A DNA stretch of 64,000 nucleotides from JAVBMV01 sp031552145 (GTDB lineage: Bacteria; Myxococcota; Myxococcia; Myxococcales; UBA5297), in contig JAVBMV010000005.1 in the NCBI GenBank assembly GCA_031552145.1, positions 1-64,000 of the forward strand. The letters run 5' to 3'. Position 1 is the first letter of the stretch. The number at the start of each line of letters is the position of its first letter. A program made the position numbers and the translations under genes. Under the pieces are notes generated by a model. It saw only the letters and a list, made by a program, of their open reading frames with translations, had not been told where the DNA came from and did not search any database. This document shows positions 1 through 8,275 of this stretch, piece after piece.

Positions 1-2067
1 GCCGATATCTTCGATGCGAGTCTCCATGAGAGGAGATGTTACGACAGCACCGGGCGGTTGACGGCGATAGTGACGGCGACGAACCGCTATGGCTGTGAAG
101 GGCCGATGACAGGTGCCGTAGCCGGGCATGCTTACACCTACGATGCCAGGGGAAACCGGACCCAAGAGAGCATAGTCAACAGCGCTGGTGCGTCGACGAA
201 CAGCTATGGCTATGACCTGGCGGACCGCCTGGTAGGGGTAAAATATGGAGATGGAGCGGCGAGCCTCTACAAGCTGGCTGGAGATGGAACGAGGCTAGGC
301 GAAAAGCGCTTTGATAGCTACGCGGGAGGGATTGGCCCCAATGCGTTTGACGGGGCTGCGGGCTATGCCGAGAACCACTTCTACGAGTACGACGCCCAGG
401 GTGGCATAAAGGCGATATGGAATGGCGCGCAGGGAGTTTTGCCGAAGTACGCGGGCTATCAGACAGACCTGAACGGGCGAGTGAAACAGGAGGAGAGAGG
501 TGGCGTTACCCGGAACTACGGCTGGGATGCGGCGGGTCGGATGGTGTCGATGTGGACCGGGAGCGACACGAAGGCGAGCCCGACAGTCCAGTATGGCTAC
601 GACCATGCAAACCTGAGACGATCAAGAACACCGAAGGCGGGAACTGCGACCAGCTATCTGTGGGCGGATGGGGAGATGCTGGCGGAGAAGTATGGGAGCA
701 CGTCATTCCTGTACCAGCAGGCGCATGGGGTGGTGGTGGGCATAGGCGGCGAGCGCATCGCGCACGATGGGCTGGGCAGCGTGGTGGCGCGGGTGCCGAG
801 TGGCTCGAGCAGCGCTGTGGTGAGCTATGCCTATGAGGCGTATGGGGCGTTCCGCGGCAATAACGGGCCTGGGAATGGGGAGCCGGGGCTGGCGTATGCG
901 CTGACGGGCTGGGATGCGACTATACAGAAGCATCAGATGGGGCAGCGGTGGCAGGAACCATTCATTGGCAGGTTTATGAGTGAAGATCGCATGCTTGGCG
1001 ATCTGTATTTGCCGAATAGCACTCATCCGTTTGTCTATGCGAATGGAAATCCGATCCGGATTATAGACCCAACCGGAGACTTTGGTCTCGATGGTGGAAA
1101 TATTGAATGGGAGTATAGGCTCGCGAGAGGGTGCTCGAATAGTAAGTGCCCAGATCTGTCTGACCCGAAATTCACGACAGGCGAAAAGATTGCGGTTGGT
1201 GCAGTCAGAGGCGTGATGGTCGGGCCAATGGTCGCCGCCACCTGTGCCTTTGCTCCTTGGCTTTGCGAGGCAGTTGGCTTGGTCATGTTGGGGGGCGTGT
1301 TCACTTCAGACATGCCAACAATGCATGCGATCGATACGCAGGTGATGTCCTGCGTGCCGAGTGGTCCAGGGTTTGATCCCGAGATGTGTAGTTTCGGTGT
1401 AAGCAGTGCGGTTTCGGGATTTGGCGTGGGATGGTCCGGTAGGATTCCAAAGAAGTCGATGATAGGTTCCACTTCGCTGGAAGACGACGTTGTGTTGGCG
1501 TCGTTGGGAAGCGATGTTGATGTTGTCGGACTTCAAATCAGGCTCCAGGGTGCAGCGACCAAGCTTGAGCCGATCGTTTCAACAGCAAGGGCGCCAGTTG
1601 TGGCTCCGCAAGGCAGCAACGGCCTGGCAATAGGGAATGCCACGGCCGCGGCTGCCGATATTTCAATGGGCGCGTTGCCGAATCGCTTCGCCGGAGTTCA
1701 GGCGGCATCGAAGTATTTGCGAGAGATGGGGGTTGATCGAATGCGTCGCGTCAGGATTCTCCAGTCGTTCGACGTCGACGCTATTCGCGTGAGGGCTGCT
1801 GGTCTATCAGAGTATGGGCTTCGGTTCTATAGCAACCCAAGTCGGGCTGGAGGGCAATATCTGTTCGAGACATTCCCTGCGTCACGTGGGAGCTTAGCCA
1901 TCAAGCCGGAATGGAGTGCTATGTCAGGGTTCCGGCAATTCAGAATCAGGCCAGGAGCGACCGTTATCGAAGGGCCAACTGCCCCGCAGGGGCCGTATTT
2001 GCCGGGTGGTCAAGTCCAGAAGTTCGTATTTGACTGGCGTTCAGACCTGCTGGGGGTTGAGCGATGA
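1..2067 (+). CDS. RHS/YD-repeat polymorphic toxin, C-terminal part (5' end outside window)
   Basis: The reading frame is open from base 1, so the start lies upstream. The first 360 or so residues contain YD-type repeats (YDSTGRL, YDARGNRTQE, YGYDLADRL, YGWDAAGRM) and end with an RHS-core hallmark, RFMSEDR...YANGNPIRIIDPTG, near base 1075. RHS cores form a cocoon-like shell around a variable C-terminal toxin in contact-dependent or secreted polymorphic toxins. The roughly 330 residues after the core are variable: a hydrophobic stretch (about 1185-1310) and then a globular domain of about 130 residues ending in FRIRPGATVIEGPTAPQG...PGGQVQKFV. I cannot assign that domain to a known toxin family. 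Base composition is visibly more AT-rich after the core, as is common for exchanged toxin tips. The next gene overlaps its stop by 4 bases. Confidence 0.88.
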   Translation, partial: ADIFDASLHERRCYDSTGRLTAIVTATNRYGCEGPMTGAVAGHAYTYDARGNRTQESIVNSAGASTNSYGYDLADRLVGVKYGDGAASLYKLAGDGTRLGEKRFDSYAGGIGPNAFDGAAGYAENHFYEYDAQGGIKAIWNGAQGVLPKYAGYQTDLNGRVKQEERGGVTRNYGWDAAGRMVSMWTGSDTKASPTVQYGYDHANLRRSRTPKAGTATSYLWADGEMLAEKYGSTSFLYQQAHGVVVGIGGERIAHDGLGSVVARVPSGSSSAVVSYAYEAYGAFRGNNGPGNGEPGLAYALTGWDATIQKHQMGQRWQEPFIGRFMSEDRMLGDLYLPNSTHPFVYANGNPIRIIDPTGDFGLDGGNIEWEYRLARGCSNSKCPDLSDPKFTTGEKIAVGAVRGVMVGPMVAATCAFAPWLCEAVGLVMLGGVFTSDMPTMHAIDTQVMSCVPSGPGFDPEMCSFGVSSAVSGFGVGWSGRIPKKSMIGSTSLEDDVVLASLGSDVDVVGLQIRLQGAATKLEPIVSTARAPVVAPQGSNGLAIGNATAAAADISMGALPNRFAGVQAASKYLREMGVDRMRRVRILQSFDVDAIRVRAAGLSEYGLRFYSNPSRAGGQYLFETFPASRGSLAIKPEWSAMSGFRQFRIRPGATVIEGPTAPQGPYLPGGQVQKFVFDWRSDLLGVER

Positions 2068-2375
2068 AAAAGTATAGTCGCGAGCTGACAATTGATCTTC
2101 TGAAACGGGCACGGGAAGGCGTCGCTGGCGAGTTGAGCAAGGCATTTTCAGGTGAAGAGGCGCTTGGCGACATAGAGCAGCTCAAAAACATTCTGTCCGA
2201 CCTTGATGCGATGACAAAGTCGCTTACGTTAATGCCCTCTGAGCGCGTAGAAGCCCCGGGGCTTTGGAGGGTCATCGTAGATATGTGGCCGCTCAAGGAC
2301 CCTTTGGGGGAACTTATTGTTACCGCTGAAATGGCATATGAATACCAGTTGTCTGTCCTGTCAAAGCGAGAGTGA
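2064..2375 (+). CDS. candidate immunity protein for the RHS toxin
   Basis: This is a 103-residue, charged, probably helical soluble protein beginning MKKYSRELTIDLLKRAREG. Its ATG overlaps the toxin stop codon (ATGA at 2064-2067), implying translational coupling. Position and size fit a cognate immunity protein. No family is recognised from the sequence. The last residues (VLSKRE) and the stop codon lie inside the first unit of a 47-bp tandem repeat, so the natural C-terminus may have been replaced when mobile DNA arrived. Function is inferred from context only. Confidence 0.65.
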   Translation: MKKYSRELTIDLLKRAREGVAGELSKAFSGEEALGDIEQLKNILSDLDAMTKSLTLMPSERVEAPGLWRVIVDMWPLKDPLGELIVTAEMAYEYQLSVLSKRE

Positions 2376-2447
2376 TACTTCGTCCTGACGGCGGACGGAG
2401 TGTCCTGTCAAAGCGAGAGTGATACTTCGTCCTGACGGCAGGCGGAG
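2354..2447. repeat. 47-bp tandem direct repeat (two units)
   Basis: Units at 2354-2400 and 2401-2447 begin TGTCCTGTCAAAGCGAGAGT and are identical except for two bases near the end (positions 40 and 42 of the unit). The first unit contains the last codons and TGA of the immunity gene. The repeat lies just outside the transposase remnant, so it may be a duplicated insertion-sequence end. Confidence 0.85.
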
Positions 2448-2551
2448 CTCGAAAAAGGAATAGAAGTGCAAGTTCCGCCTTAGCCGCAGTTGCTTGGCGG
2501 GCGCAGAACCGCCTTGGCCGCGCCGCCTGCGTTTTCGATTTCAAAGAGCGA

Positions 2552-2580
2552 GCCCCCGGAGCAACGTCCTGGCCGGGGGC
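2552..2580 (-). terminator. GC-rich hairpin after the transposase
   Basis: GCCCCCGG at 2552-2559 pairs perfectly with CCGGGGGC at 2573-2580 across a 13-base loop. It lies immediately 3' of the transposase stop on the minus strand and is followed there by TCGCTCTTTG rather than a clean T run. It could be a weak terminator or part of the element's end. Confidence 0.3.
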
Positions 2581-2586
2581 GGTAAG

Positions 2587-3660
2587 TCAGTACCCGAAGC
2601 GATACCATTCGAGACGGCCACCGAAGAAGGTCGCTGGCGTGGCGCGCATTGCGCGAGGTCTATGGAAGTAGACCTCGTCGGGAGTGCGATTCCCCCACGA
2701 CGAGTGTGGACGGGTCTCGTTGTAGTAGCGAACGAATTCGGAACAGACGACGGCAAGGTGCTTGGTGCTGCAGATGATCCAGCAATAGGCGGCGAGCGTA
2801 ATCTTGTAGGTTAGGAAAAGCCTCTCGATTTTGCCATTCGTCCAAGGATGACCTGGCTTGGTTCTGGTGTGTGTTACGCCGTGGCTGTCGAGGAAAGCCC
2901 CGAAGCAGTAGGCTGTGAAGACAGCGCCGTTATCGGAGAGGATACGGTCCGGCGCGCCCTCGCTGGCGAAGGCGCGCTGTAGTGCCGCAGTAATCTCGTC
3001 GGTGGTTGCGCTCTTCAAAGGTTCGAGCGCGATGAGCCTGCTGCCGAAGTAGTCGATGACGCCGAGGACGTGAACGCGGAAGACGAAGAGAACGCGGATC
3101 TCGGTAAGATCGATGCCCCAGAGTTCGCCCGGGCGGCGGGTAACGATGGAGCGGGGCGTCCTGCCGCGCAGTTTTTCGATGAGCTTGTGGTTGCGCGAGA
3201 TCACACGCTGGATGCTCTTGGTGCAGAAACTTGTTCCGAAGGAAGTGTTGATCTGGTCACGGACGAGGGTGGTGGTCGCGCCGGGGTCGCTGCCGCAGGC
3301 CTGAACGACGGCACGCTCGATCTTGTTGGTCATCCGCCTTGCCCTTGGCCGCGCGCGCCGCACCGGAGCTTGAGCTCGGGGGAGTCGCACTCGTGCCAGC
3401 GCACACCGCATGGCGTTCAGGGTGGCGAGGAGCTTTGCGGCGGTGCCGAGGGCGCGCCACCTGTGGAGGATGTTCCGGACGGTCTCGTGGCTGATGACGA
3501 AATTGTAGAGTCTGAGGACGAGAGCGGCGACGCGGCGATAGCCGAGGTGTGGGTGTCCGCGCGCAAGGAGAATGACGGCGCGCTCGATCTCGGGTGGGGT
3601 GCGATTGGGAGGTCCACGGCACCGATGGCTTCTTCGGCGCCGAGCTCGTCGCGCAGAGCT
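2587..3660 (-). pseudogene. IS3/IS481-type integrase-core transposase, 5'-truncated
   Basis: The integrase core is intact: WGIDLTEI (first Asp), ILSDNGAVF (second Asp) and NGKIERLF (Glu), with exactly 35 residues between the second Asp and the Glu (DD35E). It ends with the usual YNETRPHSSWG and TPDEVYF motifs. The first ATG in frame is at 3411, but the same frame continues upstream without a stop and encodes a helix-turn-helix region (RTPPEIERAVILLARG, LGYRRVAAL, ISHETVRNILHRW), which belongs to the protein. No ATG, GTG or TTG occurs in that frame as far as the pirin gene, so the true start is missing. It is probably inactive or a decayed copy. Confidence 0.75.
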
Positions 3661-3680
3661 GAAGAGGAGCGGGGCGCCGC

Positions 3681-4604
3681 TCAGTCCTCCAGGTGGCCAA
3701 ACTTGCCGGAGTTGAAATCGGTGAAGGCCTGGCGGATCTCTTGCTGTGTATTCATCACGAAGGGGCCGTATTGGACCATGGGCTCTTCGAGCGGAACTCC
3801 GCTCATTAGCAGGAGCTGGGCATCGGCGCGCGCTTCGAGATAGAGCGCCTCGCCCTCTCTCTCGAAAATGACGAGGTCATTCATGGCCACCTCGGCGCCG
3901 TTGATGCGCAGGGAGCCCTTCATCGCGAGCAGCGCCGCGTTCTGCTGCTCGGGAATTGGGATGAGGAGCTTGCCGCCCGCGTTGAGTCGAATGTCGAAGA
4001 GGTCGACGGGCGTGTAGGTCTTCGCGGGCCCCTGAACCCCTTGGAAGGAGCCGGCGATGACGCGCACGCTGCCTTGCCCTTCCGGCAGAGCCACCACGGC
4101 GATCTGAGCCGCGGTGATGGGCTGATAGTGGGGCGCATCCATCTCGTGTTTCGCCGGCAGGTTCACCCAGAGCTGCGCCATGTGGAAGGGGCCGCCCCGC
4201 TTTGCCCAGGAGGCCTCGTGATACTCCTTGTGGAGGATGCCCGACGCCGCGGTCATCCACTGCACATCGCCCGGGCCGATGACGCCGCCGGCCCCCGTGC
4301 TGTCATGGTGGGCGACGTTTCCCTGCCAGGAGATGGTGACCGTCTCGAAGCCTCTGTGGGGGTGCACGCCAACGCCCCGCGGCTGCTCCGTGGGCGGGTA
4401 TTGGTAGGTGGGGTGGTAGTCGAGCAGCAGGAAGGGGTCGAGCTTCTTCGCGGCCCCCTGGATTCCCTCGAAGTAGCCGGCCACTCGGAAGCCGTCGCCC
4501 ACCCAGTGGAGCGCTGGCGCTCCATAGATCCCCTCGATTCTCCGCAGGCGTGCCCCTGGGGCAGTCGAGGCGCCGGAGCGCTCCATCGTCGTCGTGTCGG
4601 TCAT
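3681..4604 (-). CDS. pirin family protein
   Basis: This 307-residue bicupin carries the pirin metal site: His81 and His83 in GVHPHRGFET, and His125 and Glu127 in HKEYHE. Pirins are Fe-binding cupins; bacterial members include quercetin 2,3-dioxygenases and regulators of central metabolism, and the substrate here cannot be told. The start is set at MTDTTTMERS because GAGGAGG lies 5 bases upstream of that ATG; an in-frame ATG 20 codons earlier has no such site. The stop codon abuts the transposase remnant. Confidence 0.93.
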   Translation of the reverse strand: MTDTTTMERSGASTAPGARLRRIEGIYGAPALHWVGDGFRVAGYFEGIQGAAKKLDPFLLLDYHPTYQYPPTEQPRGVGVHPHRGFETVTISWQGNVAHHDSTGAGGVIGPGDVQWMTAASGILHKEYHEASWAKRGGPFHMAQLWVNLPAKHEMDAPHYQPITAAQIAVVALPEGQGSVRVIAGSFQGVQGPAKTYTPVDLFDIRLNAGGKLLIPIPEQQNAALLAMKGSLRINGAEVAMNDLVIFEREGEALYLEARADAQLLLMSGVPLEEPMVQYGPFVMNTQQEIRQAFTDFNSGKFGHLED

Positions 4605-4702
4605 GTGAGCCTCCTCGTGGTTCGCTCGTTCCGTCGCACCCTTACGATGCGGCCAGCGACCCAAAGATGCGGCAGAGGTGCGCGCGGGGTAGAGTCCGCG
4701 CC

Positions 4703-5908
4703 ATGCGATATCTCCTGCCCGCGCTGATCATGACGACGTTGCTCGCCGCCATCCATACCTATCTCTGGCATCGGCTCTTCAAAGCGCCTGCCTGGGGATG
4801 GCACTGGTCCCTGATTGGAGCGATCGTCCTCTCGCTATTGGCGCTCTCCGTGGTCGCGGCCATGGTGCTCCAGTTCGCGGAGGGCTTCCCCGAGGGCGCC
4901 GCGCGCCTCGTCGCGACCGTCGCCTTCGTCTGGATGGGCGCGCTCCTCCTCTTCGCCGTCTCGGTGGGGGCGGCCGACCTGCTGCGCTGGTTGGTCCATC
5001 TGTGCCTCGGCGAGAGGGCGGGCTCGCCGATCATGTGGACGCGCGGCGCGGCGCTGGTCGGCGCGCTCTCGGCCAGCGCGCTCTCGATTGTGGCGCTCAT
5101 CGGGGCGAGTTCGCCGGCCCTCAAACGAATCGATATTCCCGTCACGGGACTTCCGGCGTCGCTCAGGGGTTTCACCATCCTTCAGCTCTCCGACCTCCAT
5201 GTCTCGTCGATTACGCGACGCGAATGGGTCAGCGCCGTCGTGGAGAGAGCGAACGCGCTGAACCCAGACATCGTCGCGATTACGGGCGACCTGGTGGATG
5301 GCTCCGTGGAGAAGCTGGCCCACGATGTGGCGCCTTTGGCCGGGCTCAAGTCCAGGTTGGGTGTCTATTTCACCACGGGAAACCACGAATACTATTCGGG
5401 GGCGGGGGAATGGCTGCGCCACCTGCCGACGCTCGGGATCAGGACGCTGCAGAACGAACTCGTGGAGCTCGAGGGGTTGCCGATCGACCTCGTCGGTATT
5501 CCGGATGCGACCGGGGCCTCCACCTCCTTCACCGATGCCGGCCCCGGGCCCGATCTGGCCAAGGCCATGGCGCGGCACCAGCAGGGGAGGGTGGCGGTGC
5601 TAATGGCGCATCAGCCCACGCAGTGTCGGGGAGAGGCCATGCGCGAGGTCGATCTGGCCCTCTCCGGGCATACACATGGCGGCCAGATCTGGCCCTTCAT
5701 GTATCTGGTGAAGTTGCAGCAGCCCTTCGTCTCTGGCCTCTATCGACTCGCCAATCGGAGCTGGCTCTATGTCTCCAATGGCACGGGGACCTGGGGGCCG
5801 CCCATGCGCCTGGGGGCGCCGAGTGAGCTGACGCTGCTGACGCTAGTGGAAGGCGGGGACGGGACCGGTACAGAGGGTGAGGGGCTCACCCGCGCCCCCG
5901 GTCGCTGA
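4703..5908 (+). CDS. membrane-anchored calcineurin-like metallophosphoesterase
   Basis: The 401-residue protein has about four N-terminal transmembrane segments (residues 1-140) followed by a metallophosphoesterase domain with all signature blocks: LQLSDLH, ITGDLVDG, TTGNHEYYSG, LMAHQP and LSGHTHGGQIW. The layout is that of the YkuE/YaeI-type family, thought to act on lipid-linked phosphoesters at the membrane (E. coli YpjB/YaeI-like). The start is the ATG of MRYLLPALIM, the beginning of the first hydrophobic segment. It is divergent from the pirin gene. The substrate is unknown. Confidence 0.9.
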   Translation: MRYLLPALIMTTLLAAIHTYLWHRLFKAPAWGWHWSLIGAIVLSLLALSVVAAMVLQFAEGFPEGAARLVATVAFVWMGALLLFAVSVGAADLLRWLVHLCLGERAGSPIMWTRGAALVGALSASALSIVALIGASSPALKRIDIPVTGLPASLRGFTILQLSDLHVSSITRREWVSAVVERANALNPDIVAITGDLVDGSVEKLAHDVAPLAGLKSRLGVYFTTGNHEYYSGAGEWLRHLPTLGIRTLQNELVELEGLPIDLVGIPDATGASTSFTDAGPGPDLAKAMARHQQGRVAVLMAHQPTQCRGEAMREVDLALSGHTHGGQIWPFMYLVKLQQPFVSGLYRLANRSWLYVSNGTGTWGPPMRLGAPSELTLLTLVEGGDGTGTEGEGLTRAPGR

Positions 5909-6119
5909 GGCCAATGGGGCAATGTGTCGATTTTAGAGTCTTGCAATTGACGCTCGCCGTGCGGCGTTAGAACGTCAGCCCTCGGGCATCATCGACCAAG
6001 GGCGCAGCAAGCAGCGCCCTACATCCGCGCATGCGCATTTGGCGTTGTGTTGCGCTACTCCTGCCGGCCGCGCCGTTGGGTCCGGGACCCTAAAACATAC
6101 AAAAAAGGCGAGCAGTAGT
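5909..6119. other. intergenic region with hairpin and promoter-like elements
   Basis: No protein gene is apparent. It contains TTGACG (5947-5952) and TAGAAC (5968-5973), a 15-base-spaced promoter-like pair. Downstream is a 7-bp hairpin AGGGCGC/GCGCCCT (5999-6020), then a short GGGTCC/GGACCC palindrome near 6078-6090, and on the minus strand a T6 run near 6100-6108 after the efflux operon. It could end both convergent genes or encode a small RNA. Confidence 0.3.
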
Positions 6120-7220
6120 TTACCCCCTCTTCCGATAGCTCAAAACCGCCCAGCCATTGAAGAAGAGCGCGAACCCGGCCAGCGCCGCCAGGTGCGCGCC
6201 GAGTTCATTCGGCCCGCTCCCCTTCAGATAGACCTGCCGCATGACGAGGATGAAGTACTTCAACGGGCTGATGTCGCTGAGCCGCTGCGCCCAGTAGGGC
6301 ATGCTCGCCACGGGCGTGTAGAGGCCGCTCATGAAGATGAGGGAGAGCACGAAGAAGAACATCATGAACATGGCCTGCTGCACGGTCCGGGCATAGTTGG
6401 AGATGACGAGCCCCAGGCCCGAGATGGCCAGCAGATAGATGCCCGCGAAGAGGTAGAGGGTGGCGACGCTGCCCGCGGGCGCGAGGCCATGGAAGAGCCT
6501 CGCTGCCGCCATGGCGACGGTAAGGGCGACGAACCCCACGACCCAATAGGGGATGAGCTTCGAGAGGATGAAGGTGCTTCGCTTCAGGGGCGTGACATTC
6601 AGCTGCTCGATGGTCCCTTTTTCCTTCTCGCTCACGATGTTGAGCGCGGGCAAAAAGCCGCAGAGCATGGTGAGCATCATCACCATGATGGCGGGGATCA
6701 TGAAGACGCGATAGACGAGGTGCGGGTTGTAGAGATACCGGGGGAGGATCTCCAGCTTGGGAGGGGAGGCAATGCCGCGCTCCTGCGCCAGCTCGGCGGC
6801 GAAGGAGAGGACGATTCCGCTCAGGTAGTTCGAGCCGAGACCGCCGCGCGTCCCATTTACGGTGTTGGCCGCGATGAGCAGCGGAGCGCTCCCCTCGGAG
6901 AGGAGCTGCCGCTCGAACTTGGCCGGGATCTCCAGGATCAGGTCGGCCCTGTCGGCCTCGATGCTCTCCAGCGCCTCCGAGTAGGTCGCGGCGCTCTCCG
7001 CGAGACGGAAGTAGCCCGAGGCGACAGCCTTCTCGATGAGCCTACGGGAGGTGGTGCTGTGGTCCAGATCCACGACGGCGAGGCTCAGATTCCGAATGTC
7101 GAAGTTGGCCACCAGCGGAAAGATGGAGAGGGTAACGAAGGGAAAGAGCAGGATGAACTTGGGTAGAAACTTGTTCCGCAGGAGCTGCTTGAACTCTTTC
7201 TCGAGAAGGCATCCGAGCAT
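6120..7220 (-). CDS. ABC-2 type efflux permease (YbhR-like)
   Basis: This is a 366-residue ABC-2 permease with one N-terminal transmembrane helix (FILLFPFVTLSIFPLV), a large extracytoplasmic loop and five or so C-terminal helices, including the conserved NIVSEKEKGTIEQLNVTP segment. It is the last gene of the five-gene efflux operon, and its ATG follows the preceding stop by two bases. E. coli YbhR is 368 residues and pairs with YbhS in a YbhGFSR tripartite exporter. The two permeases probably form a heterodimer. The substrate is not evident. Confidence 0.92.
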   Translation of the reverse strand: MLGCLLEKEFKQLLRNKFLPKFILLFPFVTLSIFPLVANFDIRNLSLAVVDLDHSTTSRRLIEKAVASGYFRLAESAATYSEALESIEADRADLILEIPAKFERQLLSEGSAPLLIAANTVNGTRGGLGSNYLSGIVLSFAAELAQERGIASPPKLEILPRYLYNPHLVYRVFMIPAIMVMMLTMLCGFLPALNIVSEKEKGTIEQLNVTPLKRSTFILSKLIPYWVVGFVALTVAMAAARLFHGLAPAGSVATLYLFAGIYLLAISGLGLVISNYARTVQQAMFMMFFFVLSLIFMSGLYTPVASMPYWAQRLSDISPLKYFILVMRQVYLKGSGPNELGAHLAALAGFALFFNGWAVLSYRKRG

Positions 7221-7222
7221 GG

Positions 7223-8275
7223 TCACTCCAGGCGCACCTTCTGCTTCTTCAGCGCGACGGCCATCAGGAAGAGCCCCATCGCTCCCAAGACGGCGAGCTC
7301 CTGGACGACGGCCGAGAAGCCCAGCCCCTTCAGCATGATCTTCTTCACGGCCGGGATGAACCACTTGGCGGGCACGAGCTGGGCCAGTAGCCGCAGCGGG
7401 AGGGGCATGTTTTCGATCGGGAACATCATGCCCGAGAGCATCACCACCGGCATCATCAGCGCCATGCCCGAGATGAGCAGCGCCACCACCTGCGAGCCCA
7501 CCACCGTCGAGATGAGCAGCCCGAGCGCCAGCGAGAGAAAGATGTAGATCGCGCAGAGCATGAGGAGGCAGGGGAGGCTCCCCGCGATGGGGACGCCCAG
7601 CACGTAGACGGAGAGCAGCAGGATCAGCGCCAGATCGAGCACCGAGAGGAGAAAGTAGGGGACCGTCTTCGCGAGGATGATCTTGATGGGGCGCAGCGGG
7701 GAGACGAGGAGCAGCTCCATGGTGCCGAGCTCCTTCTCGCGCGCGATGGAGATGGAGGTCATCATGGCGCAGACGAGCATCAGGACCATGCCCATCACCC
7801 CGGGGACGAAGTTGTAGGCCCCCTTCATCCCGGGGTTGTAGAGCAGCTTCAGCTCGGTCCGGATGGGCGGCACCGTCCCTTCGCCACTCGAGATGATGGC
7901 GCTGGCATACTGGACCAGCGTCTGGGCGGTGTTGGGATCGGAGCCGTCGGCGACGAGCTCCAGCGCACTCTCTCCAAAGAGCAGTGCGAGGCTGATCTCG
8001 CCGCTCTCGAAGGCGGGCTCGAGCTCCGAGGGAGCCTTCAGGTTTCGCGCGAAGATGAAATAGGGGTTGCTCGCGAGGCGCTCCGCGAGCTGGCGCGTCT
8101 GTTGCGTGTTGATGGGGTCGTAGATGGCGAAGCGGCTGTTCTTCACCTCGGTGGTCAGCGCAAAGCCAAACATCACCAGCATCACCACCGGCAGGCAGAA
8201 GACGATGAGCAACGTCATCGGATCGCGGACGATGTGCCAGAACTCTTTCTTGATGAAGGAGAGGAGCTGATTCAT
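7223..8275 (-). CDS. ABC-2 type efflux permease (YbhS-like)
   Basis: This 350-residue permease begins MNQLLSFIKKEFWHIVRDP, has an N-terminal helix (LLIVFCLPVVMLVMFGFAL), a periplasmic loop and a C-terminal bundle with SIAREKELGTMELLLVSP, the coupling motif typical of this family. The ATG overlaps the stop of the upstream ATPase gene (ATGA), so translation is coupled. Similarity in layout to the downstream permease suggests an ancient duplication and a heterodimeric channel. Confidence 0.92.
   Translation of the reverse strand: MNQLLSFIKKEFWHIVRDPMTLLIVFCLPVVMLVMFGFALTTEVKNSRFAIYDPINTQQTRQLAERLASNPYFIFARNLKAPSELEPAFESGEISLALLFGESALELVADGSDPNTAQTLVQYASAIISSGEGTVPPIRTELKLLYNPGMKGAYNFVPGVMGMVLMLVCAMMTSISIAREKELGTMELLLVSPLRPIKIILAKTVPYFLLSVLDLALILLLSVYVLGVPIAGSLPCLLMLCAIYIFLSLALGLLISTVVGSQVVALLISGMALMMPVVMLSGMMFPIENMPLPLRLLAQLVPAKWFIPAVKKIMLKGLGFSAVVQELAVLGAMGLFLMAVALKKQKVRLE

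Larger units (their letters stand above)
2354..3680 (-). mobile_element. insertion-sequence remnant with DDE transposase
   Basis: The segment between the immunity gene and the pirin gene holds a single DDE transposase on the minus strand. Its 3' side is bordered by the 47-bp repeats, whose TGTCC start is compatible with an IS end. On the other side the transposase frame runs straight towards the pirin stop with no start codon and no matching inverted end, so that end of the element appears lost. The borders given are approximate. Confidence 0.5.

Noticed and set aside
417..836. Second long plus-strand frame inside the RHS gene
   Set aside because: It lies in another frame of a gene with clear YD repeats and shows no motif; it is a GC-codon shadow.
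3070..3843. Plus-strand frame of 257 codons across the transposase and pirin
   Set aside because: It runs antisense to both genes, is acidic and repetitive in character, and spans the junction of two unrelated genes.
6039..7166. Plus-strand frame of 375 codons opposite the efflux permease
   Set aside because: It is the complement of a well-supported ABC-2 permease; the Glu/His/Arg-rich translation is typical of antisense frames in GC-rich DNA.
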